A DNA stretch of 64,000 bases from Zopfochytrium polystomum (lineage: Eukaryota > Chytridiomycota > Chytridiomycetes > Chytridiales > Chytridiaceae). Positions 63,506 through 64,000 of this stretch are shown piece after piece. A program made the position numbers and the translations under genes. The stretch spans positions 1 through 64,000 of the forward strand of contig JAIVFJ010000019.1 of assembly GCA_025765615.1 (NCBI GenBank), written 5' to 3'. Each line of letters opens with the position of its first letter. Within the stretch, counting starts at the first letter, position 1. The notes under the pieces are model-generated. The model did not search any database, was not told the origin of the DNA, and was given only the letters and a program-made list of their open reading frames with translations.

Positions 63506-64000
63506 TCACCCCGCCTCGAGAGACCTCAGGTGGAACACAGCGACACCGCGGACCCGCTGCCTGGTTGATCTGAATTGGAACTGGCGAAACCCAGTCAAGA
63601 GCGCCTGTGTCGTTTCGGACAGGTACACCTCGCCGGGTCGGGTGATTTCCTGGATCTTTTCGGCAGTTCCGACTGTTCGCAAGGAGTAAGAGAGATCATT
63701 TTGACAAGATGAGAGACAGGACGAACGAGTGCGTCAAGGAGTTAGAGGCGGCGCTTGAGATACGTTCTGATCGTTAAAGCAAAACTCCGAGAACGAGAGC
63801 GGCCGTCAAGGTCACACCACTTCCACCCCCGTCTTGAAAAAGCACTCACCAGTGTCGCCCATGAGATCGTACCGGAAGTTCGTGGTCCCGCCCATAATAG
63901 CGCCGTGGCACGGGCCAGAGTGCACGCCGATCCGCATCTGGATTCCCCTTTTGATTTTTGCGGCGACGAACGGCGACGGATTAAGCGAGTTACGCACAAA
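63506..64000 (-). CDS. Class III adenylate/guanylate cyclase, C-terminal part (runs off right edge)
   Basis: Two exons visible. The first, from the edge to 63850, has FVAAKIKRGIQMRIGVHSGP, CHGAIMGGTTNFRYDLMGDT, the beta strands and GDT turn of the cyclase catalytic domain. After a 177-nt intron with GTGAGT donor, 63672-63506 continues VGTAEKIQEITRPGEVYLSE and TTQALLTGF to a TGA. The enzyme makes a cyclic nucleotide from ATP or GTP. The transition-state motif after GDTV, normally NxxxR, reads GTAEK here, so catalytic power may be reduced or use another residue. Metal-binding aspartates lie outside the window. The stop at 63506 could also be read through by a GTGAGT donor. Confidence 0.75.

Overview
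This is a eukaryotic nuclear window. Most genes are split by 45-80 nt GT-AG introns, the tRNA genes are eukaryotic in type (one with an apparent intron), microsatellites and long homopolymers are common, and three classes of retroelement are present. Plant-type LRR proteins with one membrane span, NACHT/WD40 and NACHT/ankyrin receptors, a Ty3 chromovirus, a DIRS-like tyrosine-recombinase retroelement and a DUF1996 gene together suggest an early-diverging (chytrid-like, zoosporic) fungus. That assignment is inference; there is no rRNA to settle it.

Layout. 1-3603 (-): a multidomain innate-immune-type receptor, PB1/ubiquitin-like + TIR + NACHT + ankyrin, running off the left edge. 3.8-10.3 kb: duplicated promoter-like sequence, then broken genes (tryptophan synthase beta, an F-box/LRR-like gene, a protein kinase N-lobe). 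10.5-15.7 kb: LTR/gag fragment, DDE transposase fragment, a 1.43-kb repeat and an ankyrin relic. 15.7-19.8 kb (-): three tandem single-pass membrane proteins, at least two with extracellular LRRs. 20-21.1 kb (-): an alpha/beta hydrolase. 22.3 kb (-): an HMG-box-like protein. 23.5-25.5 kb: DIRS-like fragment and a lone LTR. 25.8-26.4 kb: tRNA-Gln and tRNA-Glu. 26.6-27.3 kb (-): a secreted His/Asp-rich protein. 28.6-31 kb: transporter fragment, DUF1996 gene cut by a LINE-like element. 31.7-36.8 kb (-): a second, apparently intact receptor of the same plan, with a WD40 array instead of ankyrins. 38-39 kb: insulin-degrading-enzyme pseudogene. 40.2-47.3 kb: a second 1.43-kb repeat and a LINE into which a complete Ty3 element has inserted (5-bp target duplication GATGG). 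48.6-50.8 kb (+): an intron-rich Ala/Gly protein. 51-58 kb: CCDC97-like relic, tRNA-Ser copies, F-box protein, an eIF5A-like gene and an atypical Rho GTPase with a partial tandem duplicate. 59-61 kb (+): two type II membrane proteins. 61.8-63.3 kb (-): a decayed NACHT-WD40 receptor. 63.5 kb to the right edge (-): C-terminal part of a class III nucleotidyl cyclase.

The theme is a rapidly evolving accessory region. Receptor genes with internally near-identical sensor repeats, their decayed copies, cell-surface LRR proteins and mobile elements are interleaved with fragments of ordinary genes. The most notable objects are the two TIR-NACHT receptors sharing one architecture but carrying different sensors, a textbook -1 frameshift signal in the Ty3 element, and a neighbouring pair of atypical paralogues (an eIF5A-like protein without the hypusine lysine and a Rho GTPase with altered nucleotide motifs but an intact CaaX box).
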